Source: Dreissena polymorpha
Lineage: Eukaryota; Mollusca; Bivalvia; Myida; Dreissenidae
Direction: 5' to 3'
DNA length: 64,000 bases
NCBI RefSeq assembly: GCF_020536995.1
Contig: NC_068359.1
Location: 101,235,537 to 101,299,536 of the forward strand
Shown: positions 23,101-35,100 of the stretch, piece after piece
How positions within the stretch are numbered: position 1 is the stretch's first letter
Layout: the number at the start of each line of letters is the position of its first letter
Position numbers and translations under genes: made by a program
Notes under the pieces: generated by a model
Told to the model about the DNA's origin: nothing
The model's database searches: none
What the model saw: only the letters and a program-made list of their open reading frames with translations

Positions 23101-26100
23101 GGCTACGTGCAAGTGTGTAAAGTGTAGTCCAAGATTGTTAGGTACAACAGGGCTACGTGCAAGTGCGTGAAGTGTAGTCCAAGACTGTTAGGTACAACAG
23201 GGCTACGTGCAAGTGTGTGAAGTGTAGTCCAAGATTGTTAGGTACAACAGGGCTACGTGCAAGTGCGTAAAGTGTAGTCCAAGATTGTTAGGTACAACAG
23301 GGCTATGTGCAAGTGCGTAAAGTGTAGTCCAAGACTGTTAGGTACAACAGGGCTATGTGCAAGTGCGTGAAGTGTAGTCCAAGACTGTTAGGTACAACAG
23401 GGCTACGTGCAAGTGCGTGAAGTGTAGTCCAAGATTGTTAGGTACAACAGGGCTACGTGCAAGTGCGTAAAGTGTAGTCCAAGATTGTAAGGTACAACAG
23501 GGCTACGTGCAAGTGCGTAAAGTGTAGTCCAAGATTGTTAGGTACAACAGGGCTACGTGCAAGTGCGTAAAGTGTAGTCCAAGATTGTAAGGTACAACAG
23601 GGCTACGTGCAAGTGCGTAAAGTGTAGTCCAAGACTGTTAGGTACAACAGGGCTACGTGCAAGTGCGTAAAGTGTAGTCCAAGACTGTTAGGTACAACAG
23701 GGCAACGTGCAAGTGCGTAAAGTGTAGTCCAAGACTGTTAGGTACAACAGGGCTACGTGCAAGTGCGTAAAGTGTAGTCCAAGACTGTTAGGTACAACAG
23801 GGCAACGTGCAAGTGCGTAAAGTGTAGTCCAAGACTGTTAGGTACAACAGGGCTACGTGCAAGTGCGTAAAGTGTAGTCCAAGATTGTTAGGTACAACAG
23901 GGCTACGTGCAAGTGCGTAAAGTGTAGTCCAAGATTGTTAGGTACAACAGGGCTACGTGCAAGTGCGTAAAGTGTAGTCCAAGATTGTTAGGTACAACAG
24001 GGCTACGTGCAAGTGCGTAAAGTGTAGTCCAAGATTGTTAGGTACAACAGGGCTACGTGCAAGTGCGTAAAGTGTAGTCCAAGACTGTTAGGTACAACAG
24101 GGCTACGTGCAAGTGCGTAAAGTGTAGTCCAAGATTGTTAGGTACAACAGGGCTACGTGCAAGTGTGTAAAGTGTAGTCCAAGATTGTTAGGTACAACAG
24201 GGCTATGTGCAAGTGTGTAAAGTGTAGTCCAAGATTGTTAGGTACAACAGGGCTACGTGCAAGTGCGTAAAGTGTAGTCCAAGATTGTTAGGTACAACAG
24301 GGCTACGTGCAAGTGCGTAAAGTGTAGTCCAAGACTTGTTAGGTACAACAGGGCTACGTGCAAGTGCGTAAAGTGTAGTCCAAGACTGTTAGGTACAACA
24401 GGGCTACGTGCAAGTGCGTAAAGTGTAGTCCAAGACTGTTAGGTACAACAGGGCTACGTGCAAGTGCGTAAAGTGTAGTCCAAGACTGTTAGGTACAACA
24501 GGGCTACGTGCAAGTGCGTAAAGTGTAGTCAAAGATTGGTAGGTACAACAGGGCTACGTGCAAGTGCGTAAAGTGTAGTCCAAGACTGTTAGGTACAACA
24601 GGGCAACGTGCAAGTGCGTAAAGTGTAGTCCAAGACTGTTAGGTACAACAGGGCTACGTGCAAGTGCGTAAAGTGTAGTCCAAGATTGTTAGGTACAACA
24701 GGGCTACGTGCAAGTGTGTAAAGTGTAGTCAAAGATTGTTAGGTACAACAGGGCTACGTGCAAGTGCGTGAAGTGTAGTCCAAGATTGTTAGGTACAACA
24801 GGGCTACGTGCAAGTGCGTAAAGTGTAGTCCAAGATTGTTAGGTACAACAGGGCAACGTGCAAGTGCGTAAAGTGTAGTCCAAGACTGTTAGGTACAACA
24901 GGGCTACGTGCAAGTGCGTAAAGTGTAGTCCAAGATTGTAAGGTACAACAGGGCTACGTGCAAGTGCGTAAAGTGTAGTCCAAGATTGTAAGGTACAACA
25001 GGGCTACGTGCAAGTGTGTAAAGTGTAGTCCAAGATTGTTAGGTACAACAGGGCTACGTGCAAGTGTGTAAAGTGTAGTCCAAGATTGTTAGGTACAACA
25101 GGGCTATGTGCAAGTGCGTAAAGTGTAGTCCAAGATTGTTAGGTACAACAGGGCTACATGCAAGTGCGTAAAGTGTAGTCCAAGATTGTTAGGTACAACA
25201 GGGCTACGTGCAAGTGCGTAAAGTGTAGTCCAAGATTGTTAGGTACAACAGGGCTACGTGCAAGTGCGTAAAGTGTAGTCCAAGACTGTTAGGTACAACA
25301 GGGCTACGTGCAAGTGCGTAAAGTGTACTCCGAGACTGTTAGGTACAACAGGGCTACGTGCAAGTGCGTAAAGTGTAGTCCAAGATTGTTAGGTACAACA
25401 GGGCTACGTGCAAGTGCGTAAAGTGTAGTCCAAGATTGTTAGGTACAACAGGGCTACGTGCAAGTGCGTAAAGTGTAGTCCAAGACTGTTAGGTACAACA
25501 GGGCTACGTGCAAGTGCGTAAAGTGTACTCCGAGACTGTTAGGTACAACAGGGCTACGTGCAAGTGCGTAAAGTGTAGTCCAAGATTGTTAGGTACAACA
25601 GGGCTACGTGCAAGTGCGTAAAGTGTAGTCCAAGATTGTTAGGTACAACAGGGCTACGTGCAAGTGCGTAAAGTGTAGTCCAAGATTGTAAGGTACAACA
25701 GGGCTACGTGCAAGTGCGTAAAGTGTAGTCCAAGATTGTTAGGTACAACAGGGCTACGTGCAAGTGCGTAAAGTGTAGTCCAAGATTGTTAGGTACAACA
25801 GGGCTATGTGCAAGTGCGTGAAGTGTAGTCCAAGATTGTTAGGTACAACAGGGCTACGTGCAAGTGTGCAAAGTGTAGTCCAAGATTGTAAGGTACAACA
25901 GGGCTACGTGCAAGTGCGTAAAGTGTAGTCCAAGATTGTAAGGTACAACAGGGCTACGTGCAAGTGCGTAAAGTGTAGTCCAAGATTGTTAGGTACAACA
26001 GGGCTATGTGCAAGTGCGTAAAGTGTAGTCCAAGATTGTAAGGTACAACAGGGCTACGTGCAAGTGCGTAAAGTGTAGTCCAAGATTGTAAGGTACAACA

Positions 26101-29100
26101 GGGCTACGTGCAAGTGCGTAAAGTGTAGTCCAAGACTGTTAGGTACAACAGGGCTACGTGCAAGTGCGTAAAGTGTAGTCCAAGATTGTTAGGTACAACA
26201 GGGCTACGTGCAAGTGCGTAAAGTGTAGTCCAAGATTGTTAGGTACAACAGGGCTACGTGCAAGTGCGTAAAGTGTAGTCAAAGATTGGTAGGTACAACA
26301 GGGCTACGTGCAAGTGCGTCAAGTGTACTCCGAGATTGTTAGGTACAACAGGGCTACGTGCAAGTGGGCAAAGTGTAGTCCAAGATTGTTAGGTACAATA
26401 CGTTCAACCTTAACTGAAGTTTTCTTTTGAATTGACTTCCTATAATCGAAATATAGAAAAATGGCGGAAAGTGTCGTCCCTGCATAGTCTGTGCGGACTG
26501 CACAGGCCATTTCTCCACTATAATATTATGTTTAACTTATTTTCATATCAGATGTGTGCTTTTATAAAAAAATATGGCTCCATCTCTACATATAGGATCT
26601 GGCACGAGTTGTCATATCATACCATATTTTATTAAACGAGTTCAGGAATTTTGTTAGTTAGCAAGCCTTTGGCAAGCTTACTAACGAATTTCCTGGACGA
26701 GTTTAATAAAATGTGGTATGATATGACAACTCGTGTCAGATCTTTTTTATTACATGCTTTTAAATGAGCAAATTAAATCAATATTTACGCAAGCATAATG
26801 ATAAATCCCGAATGTGGTTTACATTTCATGACGTCCTATAAGCAAAATAACAAAATGCGATTGGTCAATTAACGAAAACTAAGCCAATGAAAACGCTTAA
26901 AAATGTTGTATTACACATGTGTAATGTAAAAAAATAAGTAATGGTTGTATTACATGGGAAGCAGGGTATAGCATGTGATAAAAAACTGTTAACAATGAGG
27001 AAAGATGAAAGGGTATTGGGGCATTAATATGAAATGTATTAATTAAATTGAATATTATTGATAATTTATTTTTTAATCAATTAGATCTCATTCTGTAGAG
27101 ACATTTTCATAAGATATGCATTTTTTTTAGTTTTAATAGCAAATATAATCTGAGGCTACAGCAGTAATAAGCTTGAAATCCTTAATACATTTCATTATTC
27201 ATACAGTGCATTAACCCTTTCCCACTCAGAAGCGAAGTGAAAATTGCTATGTGCAAACAGCACAAAACCATAACAGCCTGCGAGTAACTCGCAGTCTGTT
27301 TAGGTTTTATGCTGTTTGCTGCTCATCAGTATCTAAGGGTTGGCAATAGCCTTTAAAACATGAATACAGTAAGAAAGGTCTTAAATTAAAAATAACTTTC
27401 TTAGTGACTATTAATGCGTGAAAATACATATCTAAGTGGTAAATAGTTACCAGTAGCAATAATTATTTAGTGCACTCACCTTCTTCCTGCTCTCCCATAA
27501 AACACAGGTTACTGGTTTCTGTGCTGAAATAGCAGTAACAGTACAAATACTTCTCTTAACCCTTACAGTGCTGGAACCGAATTTTGAAGGCCTTTGAAAA
27601 CAGTTTGGATCCAGATGAGACGCCACAGAACGTGGCGTCTCATCTGGATCCAAACTGTTTGCTATTCTGATAGTATTCTTTGAAAAAAATCGGAGAAAAT
27701 GCTAATTTTAGAAATTCAGAGACGACATTTTAGCAGATGACAAATTACCCAGCATGCAAAGGGTTAAACAAGGTGGATTCTAATCAGATACAATGTATGA
27801 CAACATACACCGTTACAATGCAAAATGCTCAGTAATTGAAGAACATCTAGAACGTGCGTGACGAAACCCCCAGTATAATGGCAGAGGTATTTACATAAAG
27901 GCCTATTTATTAATATTATATCCCCACACTACATTAATGTAAACGCCTATTTATTAATATTATATCTCCATTCTCAAATGTAGTAACAGATTATTGCAAA
28001 CATGGACTATTTTCGTTAAATCAGTGATAAATGCAACCACTTATTATTTGTGCAATGAATATTAAAAACCTCAGAAAACCATTTAACCCTTTCCCAAACA
28101 GAGACAAAGTAATAATCACCAGGGCTAAAGATAACAAGTGTATTTGCGTTATTACGCAATTAAAATAACAAAAAAGTAATAAAATTCAAAATAAAGCGTG
28201 CAAAAACCCAAATACAAATTACATAACGTAATTCCCGTAAAAAAAAGTGAGTCACAAAACGCAATTCTAACGAACACCGGGCATATTTTTAGACTGGTTA
28301 TTTTCTTTACAAAAATGTACCGGATAGTTTATATGTCATCCTATGAAGAAAAGAAGGCAGTCTTTCCAGCGGTTATCAAGCTTTGGGAAATTAATGTTAT
28401 TTTTCGTAGACCTGTCCAATTTTTACTTTCATTTTCAAGGTATTCAACTCAAAATGATCCGAAAACAGGGTGCATTTCTTTGAACAGCCATAACTTCATC
28501 AATTGTGTAACGATTTTCACGAACTCGGTCTTATTCAACGCAAAATGAATAAACTTTGATCAGAAATTCAGTAATTGTTTGTTGTTATGTACAGGTACAT
28601 TTTTGAATTCCATTTGTATAAATAATATAGTAACCTTAGTAGATTTTTATTATATTGTATTTGTCATTCCCTAAATCACCCAATTGAGTTAAAAAACCGG
28701 GGTTGAAAAACCCAATTAAGCTCAAAAGTGGGGGGTGAAATTTTTTGCTAAAACTCTATTGAATTTACAAAAACCCTATTGTTGTCAAAAACAGGGGTTG
28801 ATTACCCAATATACCCCAAAAGTTATCTACAGCCCTGAATCGCTATTTGCTAACAGCATAAAACCAGAACAGCCTGCGAGTAACTTGTAGTCTGTTCAGA
28901 CATTATCCTGTTGCTGCTCATCAGTATATAAGGGTTGGAAATTAAATTAAACTTTCTAAGGGCAACAAATGCGTAAAAACTACACATCTAAGAGGTAAAT
29001 GGTTAAATCCATTTTCATGATAGCGCAATGATAATGTGCTAATCTTAACTGGGCTTAAAATGACCTGGGCTTCACATTAAGCAATCTTTTAAAGAGGCTT

Positions 29101-32100
29101 CAGGTAAAATTGAACTAATTTACAACAAAATAATATAAGTAAAGAAATTTAAACGAAATAAGATAATGACTGTGAAAACATACACAGTTGAGGTGACCCC
29201 AACATTTGTCTCCACTTTTTTTGGCTTGGTTGTCAAGTCCAGTACAAAATTATCCTCCGCAACCACCTCTTTCTTTATTTCACTCAGATCCGGTACATTC
29301 AGACTAGACCCAGGCCCAACTGCCGAGGAAATACAACTATCAGAGACGGCAAGCTTGGTTGCCACGTCGGTGACGAGATCCAACTGGGAATGCTGGAATT
29401 GTTCAGCAGGAGGGTCAGTCATGTCTGAGGGGAAATCATCTTTCTGGCATGAGTCAAGACTGTCACTGACCTGACTGCTGGCAGGTGACTGGGGAAAGAG
29501 AAAAAGGGAAAATTATGTGCATCATGTGTACTTACATTCAGATAAAATAGTTAGCACTGTAGTTTTTATTAAACCTTTTTATTTAAGTTTGATCGAAAAC
29601 TGAAAGCCTAAGGTTATTGAAATTTTCTTGAGGCCATTTCCTGGGTAGAACCAGTATGTGGTGTCTTTGGAGAAGATTTAAAGAAAGCTCCCACAACGAT
29701 GATTGATCCTGTGACCTCTCAGTTGCTAGACACCATATACACTCTGGTGTGACTACGCCGCAGTGACTGATTATTACTGTAATTATTCAAATAACTAGAT
29801 ATGTGTAAAAGACACTGACACCCCTATAGACACACACAAGGGCACAATATAATCTAAACGAGCAAATTCGTTGCATTGATATCTTCCGCAAAAATGCTTC
29901 TGGACACAAAAGTGTTATATTTGACACTCAAAAAAGAATTTTTTCAAGATACAAAGGGCCATAACTCCATTATTAACAGATGGTGTACAATGCCATTTGG
30001 CGTGCATCATCCTCTTATCCATATATATACTCATACCAAGTTTCAATGAAATCCGCCAAAGCACTTCCATGATATGGCTCCAGACAGAAAAAGTGCCGGA
30101 TGGAAAGACGGACGGATGGGCGGACAATGCCAAAACAATATCCCAACGCCTATGGCGGGGGATAATAAGACAAAAAGACAAGGATCATAATTACATAACA
30201 AGAGGGCCTGAAAGGCCCAAAGTCGCTCACCTGAGATAACAAGATATTATTGGGACAAATCTTCTGACCAAGTTTCACGAAGATCTGAAAATAAATGTGG
30301 CCTCTAGAGTGTTAACAAGGTTTTACTATAGCCATATAAGGAAAAATGCCCCGCCCCCTGGCGGCCATGTTTTTCAACCAACCGGCATCATTTTCAAACT
30401 CGTCCGAGATATCATTGGGATGAATCTTCTGACCAAGTTTCATGAAGATTGGACAATAAATGTGGCATCTAGAGTGTTAACAAGATTTTACTATAGCCAT
30501 ATATAGCCATATAAGGAAAAATGCCCCGCCCCTTGGCAGCCATGTTTTTCAAGCAAAGGTTACCATTTTTGAACTCATCCAAGATATCAGTGGGACAAAT
30601 CTTCTGAGCAAGTTTCATGAAGATCGGAAAATAAATGTGGCCTCTAGAGTGTTAACAAGGTTTAACTATAGCCATATAAGGAAAAATGCCCCGCCCCCTG
30701 GCGGCCATGTTTTTCAACCAACCGGCATCATTTTCGAACTCGTCCAAGATATTATTGGGATGAATCTTCTGACCAAGTTTTATGAAGATCAGACAATAAC
30801 TGTGGCCTCTAGAGTGTTAACAAGATTTTACTATAGCCATATAAGGAAAAATGCCCCGCCCCTTGGCAGCCATGTTTTTCAAGCAAACGTAACCATTTTT
30901 GAACTCATCCAAGATATCATTGCAACCAATCTTCTGACCAAATTTTATGAAGATTGGACAATAAATGTGGCCTCTAGAGAGTTAACAAGACAAATGTTGA
31001 CGCCGCACAACGCACAACAGACGACGGACAAAAAGCGATCACAATAGCTCACCATGAGCACGTTGTGCTCAGGTGAGCTAAAAACAGGGCGAAGTCACAA
31101 TTCCTTTACGTTCATGTTAACATTAAGGTCAATCAAGTGAAAGTATGAGTGAGATACAACAGTCAAGAAAAGTTAAACACGCAAAATTAAGGGCCTATAT
31201 TCTTTATTGGAAAAGCAGACAAAACTTGTCTCATCCTAATTCCTTTCTAAATTCTTTAATATCATCTACACATTAAGCCAATGTCATCTAAACGGAAAAA
31301 ATTGTTGAAGTTCAAATTCCTTTCTGTCAAATTATCTGCACAGTAATGTAATTCACCTACCGGTATGAAAGTTAAGCAAGAGATGTTTGTTTTGGGGGAT
31401 TTTTGTTTTGTTTTGGTTTTAAAGCAAAACCCAATTTTAAGCAAATATATTTTATTTTTATTTTTTCTCTCCTACTTATTAAAAATGATCCAATCACTCC
31501 AAATAACATGTATAATTCCTTCTAGATGTATGTAAAATATATTGCCGGCATGAAAAGCTTGAGCATGAAGACCATGCCAAAGCACAGAGCTTGAAATGAA
31601 GACCACAACAGACATAATGTACATGTAGGTCACCTGTGAGATGGGAACCACTACAGTTATAATGTAGGTCACCTGTGAGATGGGAACCACTAAAGACATA
31701 ATGTAGATCATCTGTGAGTCGGGAACCATGACAGACATAATGAAGGTCACCTGTGAGCCAGGAATGTTGGGTTTGCGGGGCCTCTGCTGTCGGAACCAGC
31801 TGGTCTTCCAGGTATCCAGTTTCCTGCCTTTGTACTTCACCTGAATTATTGACAAGAAATTTAACACATGACATATATAAAATCTTACCAATACCATTTA
31901 CAATCATCAATCGTAATCTAAAAAAATAGATAAAATAATAGACTTTGTAATACTTTTCATCCATAATTAAGCAAAAAATTGTGTTATTGACATGGTAAAC
32001 AAAATTCAAAATCAAAAGCTAACATAACGCTAAGGTTGCCCATAATTAAGTGCTTCAAGAGGTATCGGGTTCAATCTCCAGGACAGGAACACTTTCTTAA

Positions 32101-35100
32101 ATGTCATCTTTATCCATGTAATAATAATTATTTAAAACTATTCCAGTTTTCTTAAATAATTTAATTTATTTATTTTTTCAAAAATGTGAAAATCTGTGAG
32201 GAAGTACCTTTAAACTGATCTAACAACAAACATGCTTACAGATGCCCAGCCACAGCCTGATTTCTTTGCGGGGTTCACGAGCTTCTTACAGAATATTGCC
32301 CAGGAGCTGGGTGAGCCGAATATCTGGCCCGTCTCGTTGGACTTGATCTTCCCATTGGGTAGCAGGTCGGCCGTGAACTTCTGACCCTGTTCACATACAA
32401 GCCTACATACAAGCCTCTTTGTGGGATGCATTACGCCACATTTTCCAAGAGTAATGCTCATACTTTATCATATTGACAACTGCTTTCAGGTCAATAAAGC
32501 AACATTTGTTTATAATTAATTTTGTGGAGTATACAATGGGCAAAGAGACACTAAAACAACACTTCATTGAGTGAAAAACATGACTTAAGTCAAGTGTGAA
32601 CTATTTTAATACTGAAGAGAAGCTATATACCATGTGAATTTATTTGTCATGCTCATGTGTAAATAACAGAACCCTCCAAAACATCTGGCACATCTATGAT
32701 CAATGGTCTGGAACTTCAAAACTTCAAGTTTTTAACAGTTAATGAGAGCCATGCTACATTTCCAGATATTCAAGTGACCTTGCTACATTACCAGATATTC
32801 AAGTAACCTCGCAACATTACAAGATAGTCAAGTGACATCACAACACTACCAGATATTCAAGTGACATTCCTTCATTACCAGATATTTAAGTGATCTCCCT
32901 ACATTACCAGATATTTTAGTGACCTTCCAATATTACCAGATATTCAAGTGACCTTCCTTCATTACCAGATATTCAAGTGACCTTACTACATTACCAGATA
33001 TTAAAGTGACCTTCCTACATTACCAGATATTCAAGTGACCTTCCTTCATTACCAGATATTCAAGTGACCTTGCTACATTACCAGATAATGATATCCAAGT
33101 GACCTTGCTACATTACCAGATAATGATATTCAAGTGACCTTGCTACATTACCAGATTAAGTGACGTTGCTACATTACCAGATATTCAAGAGAGAGGACTC
33201 CTTCCCCAGCCTGAATCATCCCATCAGCCATCAGCATCTGTATAGTGACTCCTCGGCCTACAGGAACAACAACATACCCTGCATTTAACATATAGGTTAG
33301 TTCAAACTTATTTATTGAATACAGTTCTATACATAGCTACACACTTACATTTATATTTTTAAATGGAGTTTAAAGCTCAATTGCAAGTCTTACAAGGTTA
33401 ATGGCTAATTAAGACACTCTCAAATTCCTGGGTTTATTCAGAATGTGGTGTTTTTATAGATCTTGAGAATTCTACTACAGGAGAGGTTGAATCCATGACC
33501 TCCTATTTTAAGGTTGAAATGGTGTGTAAATAAAATATCCTAGGTTAAAATCTCATTGCCCGAAAATTTTAAGCCACTATTGAGAGACATAAATAAAGTC
33601 TTAAAGAAAAAGACAAAAACAAGATATTCATAATTCAATGGTTTTCCTTTTATTTCAAAAAGGCAGCCAAACGGAACTGATTCCAAAGCAAACGGACCCC
33701 ATCCCAAACCTAAATTGTAAATAAAATCCCATTTTCCAACAAAGAAGTGTCTTATGATTATTATATCTCAATTTTATTTCATAAACATCTAACAATCATC
33801 TCATCTCATCTTCGCCTGTGGTCCCATCTGGGACATAGGCCGCCAACCAGCTTCCTCCAGGTGTCTCGGTTCTGGGCGATCTCTCAAGCTGCCCCCATGT
33901 TTGGTCCATCTGCTTAGCATCTGCATTCAGGTCACGGCGCCAGGTGTTTCTAGGCCGCCCTCTCTTCCTCTTCCCTTGGGGGTTCCATGTGAGGGATTGC
34001 CTTGTCGTATTGGATGCAGGCTTGCGCAGGGTGTGGCCTATCCACCTCAAACGTCTCTGAAGGATGTCTTCTTCAACTGGCTGCTGGTTTGTTCTTCTCC
34101 ATAATTCTTCATTGGAGATCTTGTCTGGCCAGTGGATCTTGAGGATCTTTCTGAGGCAGGTGTTGATGAAGACCTGTATTTTCTTTATGGTGGTGACAGT
34201 GGTTCTCCAGGTCTCTGCTCCATAGTGGAGTAGCGTCTTACAATGGTATTGAAGAGCCTAATCTTGGTGGTGATGCCAATTACGCTGGATCCTCAGATGT
34301 TCTTCAGTTGATGGAAGGCTGCTCGTGCCTTACCGATGCGGGTTCTGACATCTGCATCCGTTCCTCCCTGGTTGTCCAGAATGCTGCAGAGATAGGTGAA
34401 GCTGTCCACCTCCTCCTTGCCTTTGACTGTGATAGGTGTGTTGTTTGATGCGTTGGTCCTGAACACCTTGATCTTCGCTTTGTTGATAGTGAGGCCCAGT
34501 CTAACTGAGTTGTCCGCTACCATGTTTGTCTTTTCCTGCATCTGTTGTTGGGTGTGGGAGAGAAGAGCCAAATCATTGGCGAAGTCAAGGTCTTCCAACT
34601 GTTCCCAGAGTGTCCACTGAATTCCATTCCGCTTCTGCTCTGTTGATGTCTTCATTACCCAGTCTATGGCCAGCAGGAACAGGAAAGGTGAGAGTAAACA
34701 GCCTTGCCTCACACCAGTTCTCACTTCAAAGGCATTCGTGAGCTGTCTTCCGTGAACAATTCTGCAGGTCATTCCCTCATAAGACTTCCTGATGATGTTG
34801 GTGATCTTTTCTGGCACTCCGTAGTGTCTCAGAAGTCTCCTGAGGGACTCCCGGTAAACGCTGTCGAACGCCTTTTCATAGTCAAATAAAGTTGACATAC
34901 AACGGCGAATTCCACTCCAGGGATTGTTCCAGAATGATGCGCAGGGTTGCGATCTGATCCGTGCACGATCTCTTCTTACGGAAGCCTGCTTGTTGGTCAC
35001 GGAGATGCGGGTCTACTGCGTCTTTCATTCGGTTCAGTAGGATGCGATTAAGCACCTTTCCTGGGATGGACAACAGCGTGATTCCTCGGTAGTTGGAGCA

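Noticed and set aside
13262-26399. CRISPR-like array of 50-bp repeats
   Set aside because: Direct tandem units with no unique spacers, in an animal intron flanked by MITE sequence.
28198-28548. 116-codon plus-strand frame in the MPND intron
   Set aside because: AT-rich composition, no domain, no promoter or splice support.
30297-31047. Frames containing [20 protein letters not shown] as a repeat protein
   Set aside because: The period equals the element's core repeat; other frames are equally open; no splice or start support.
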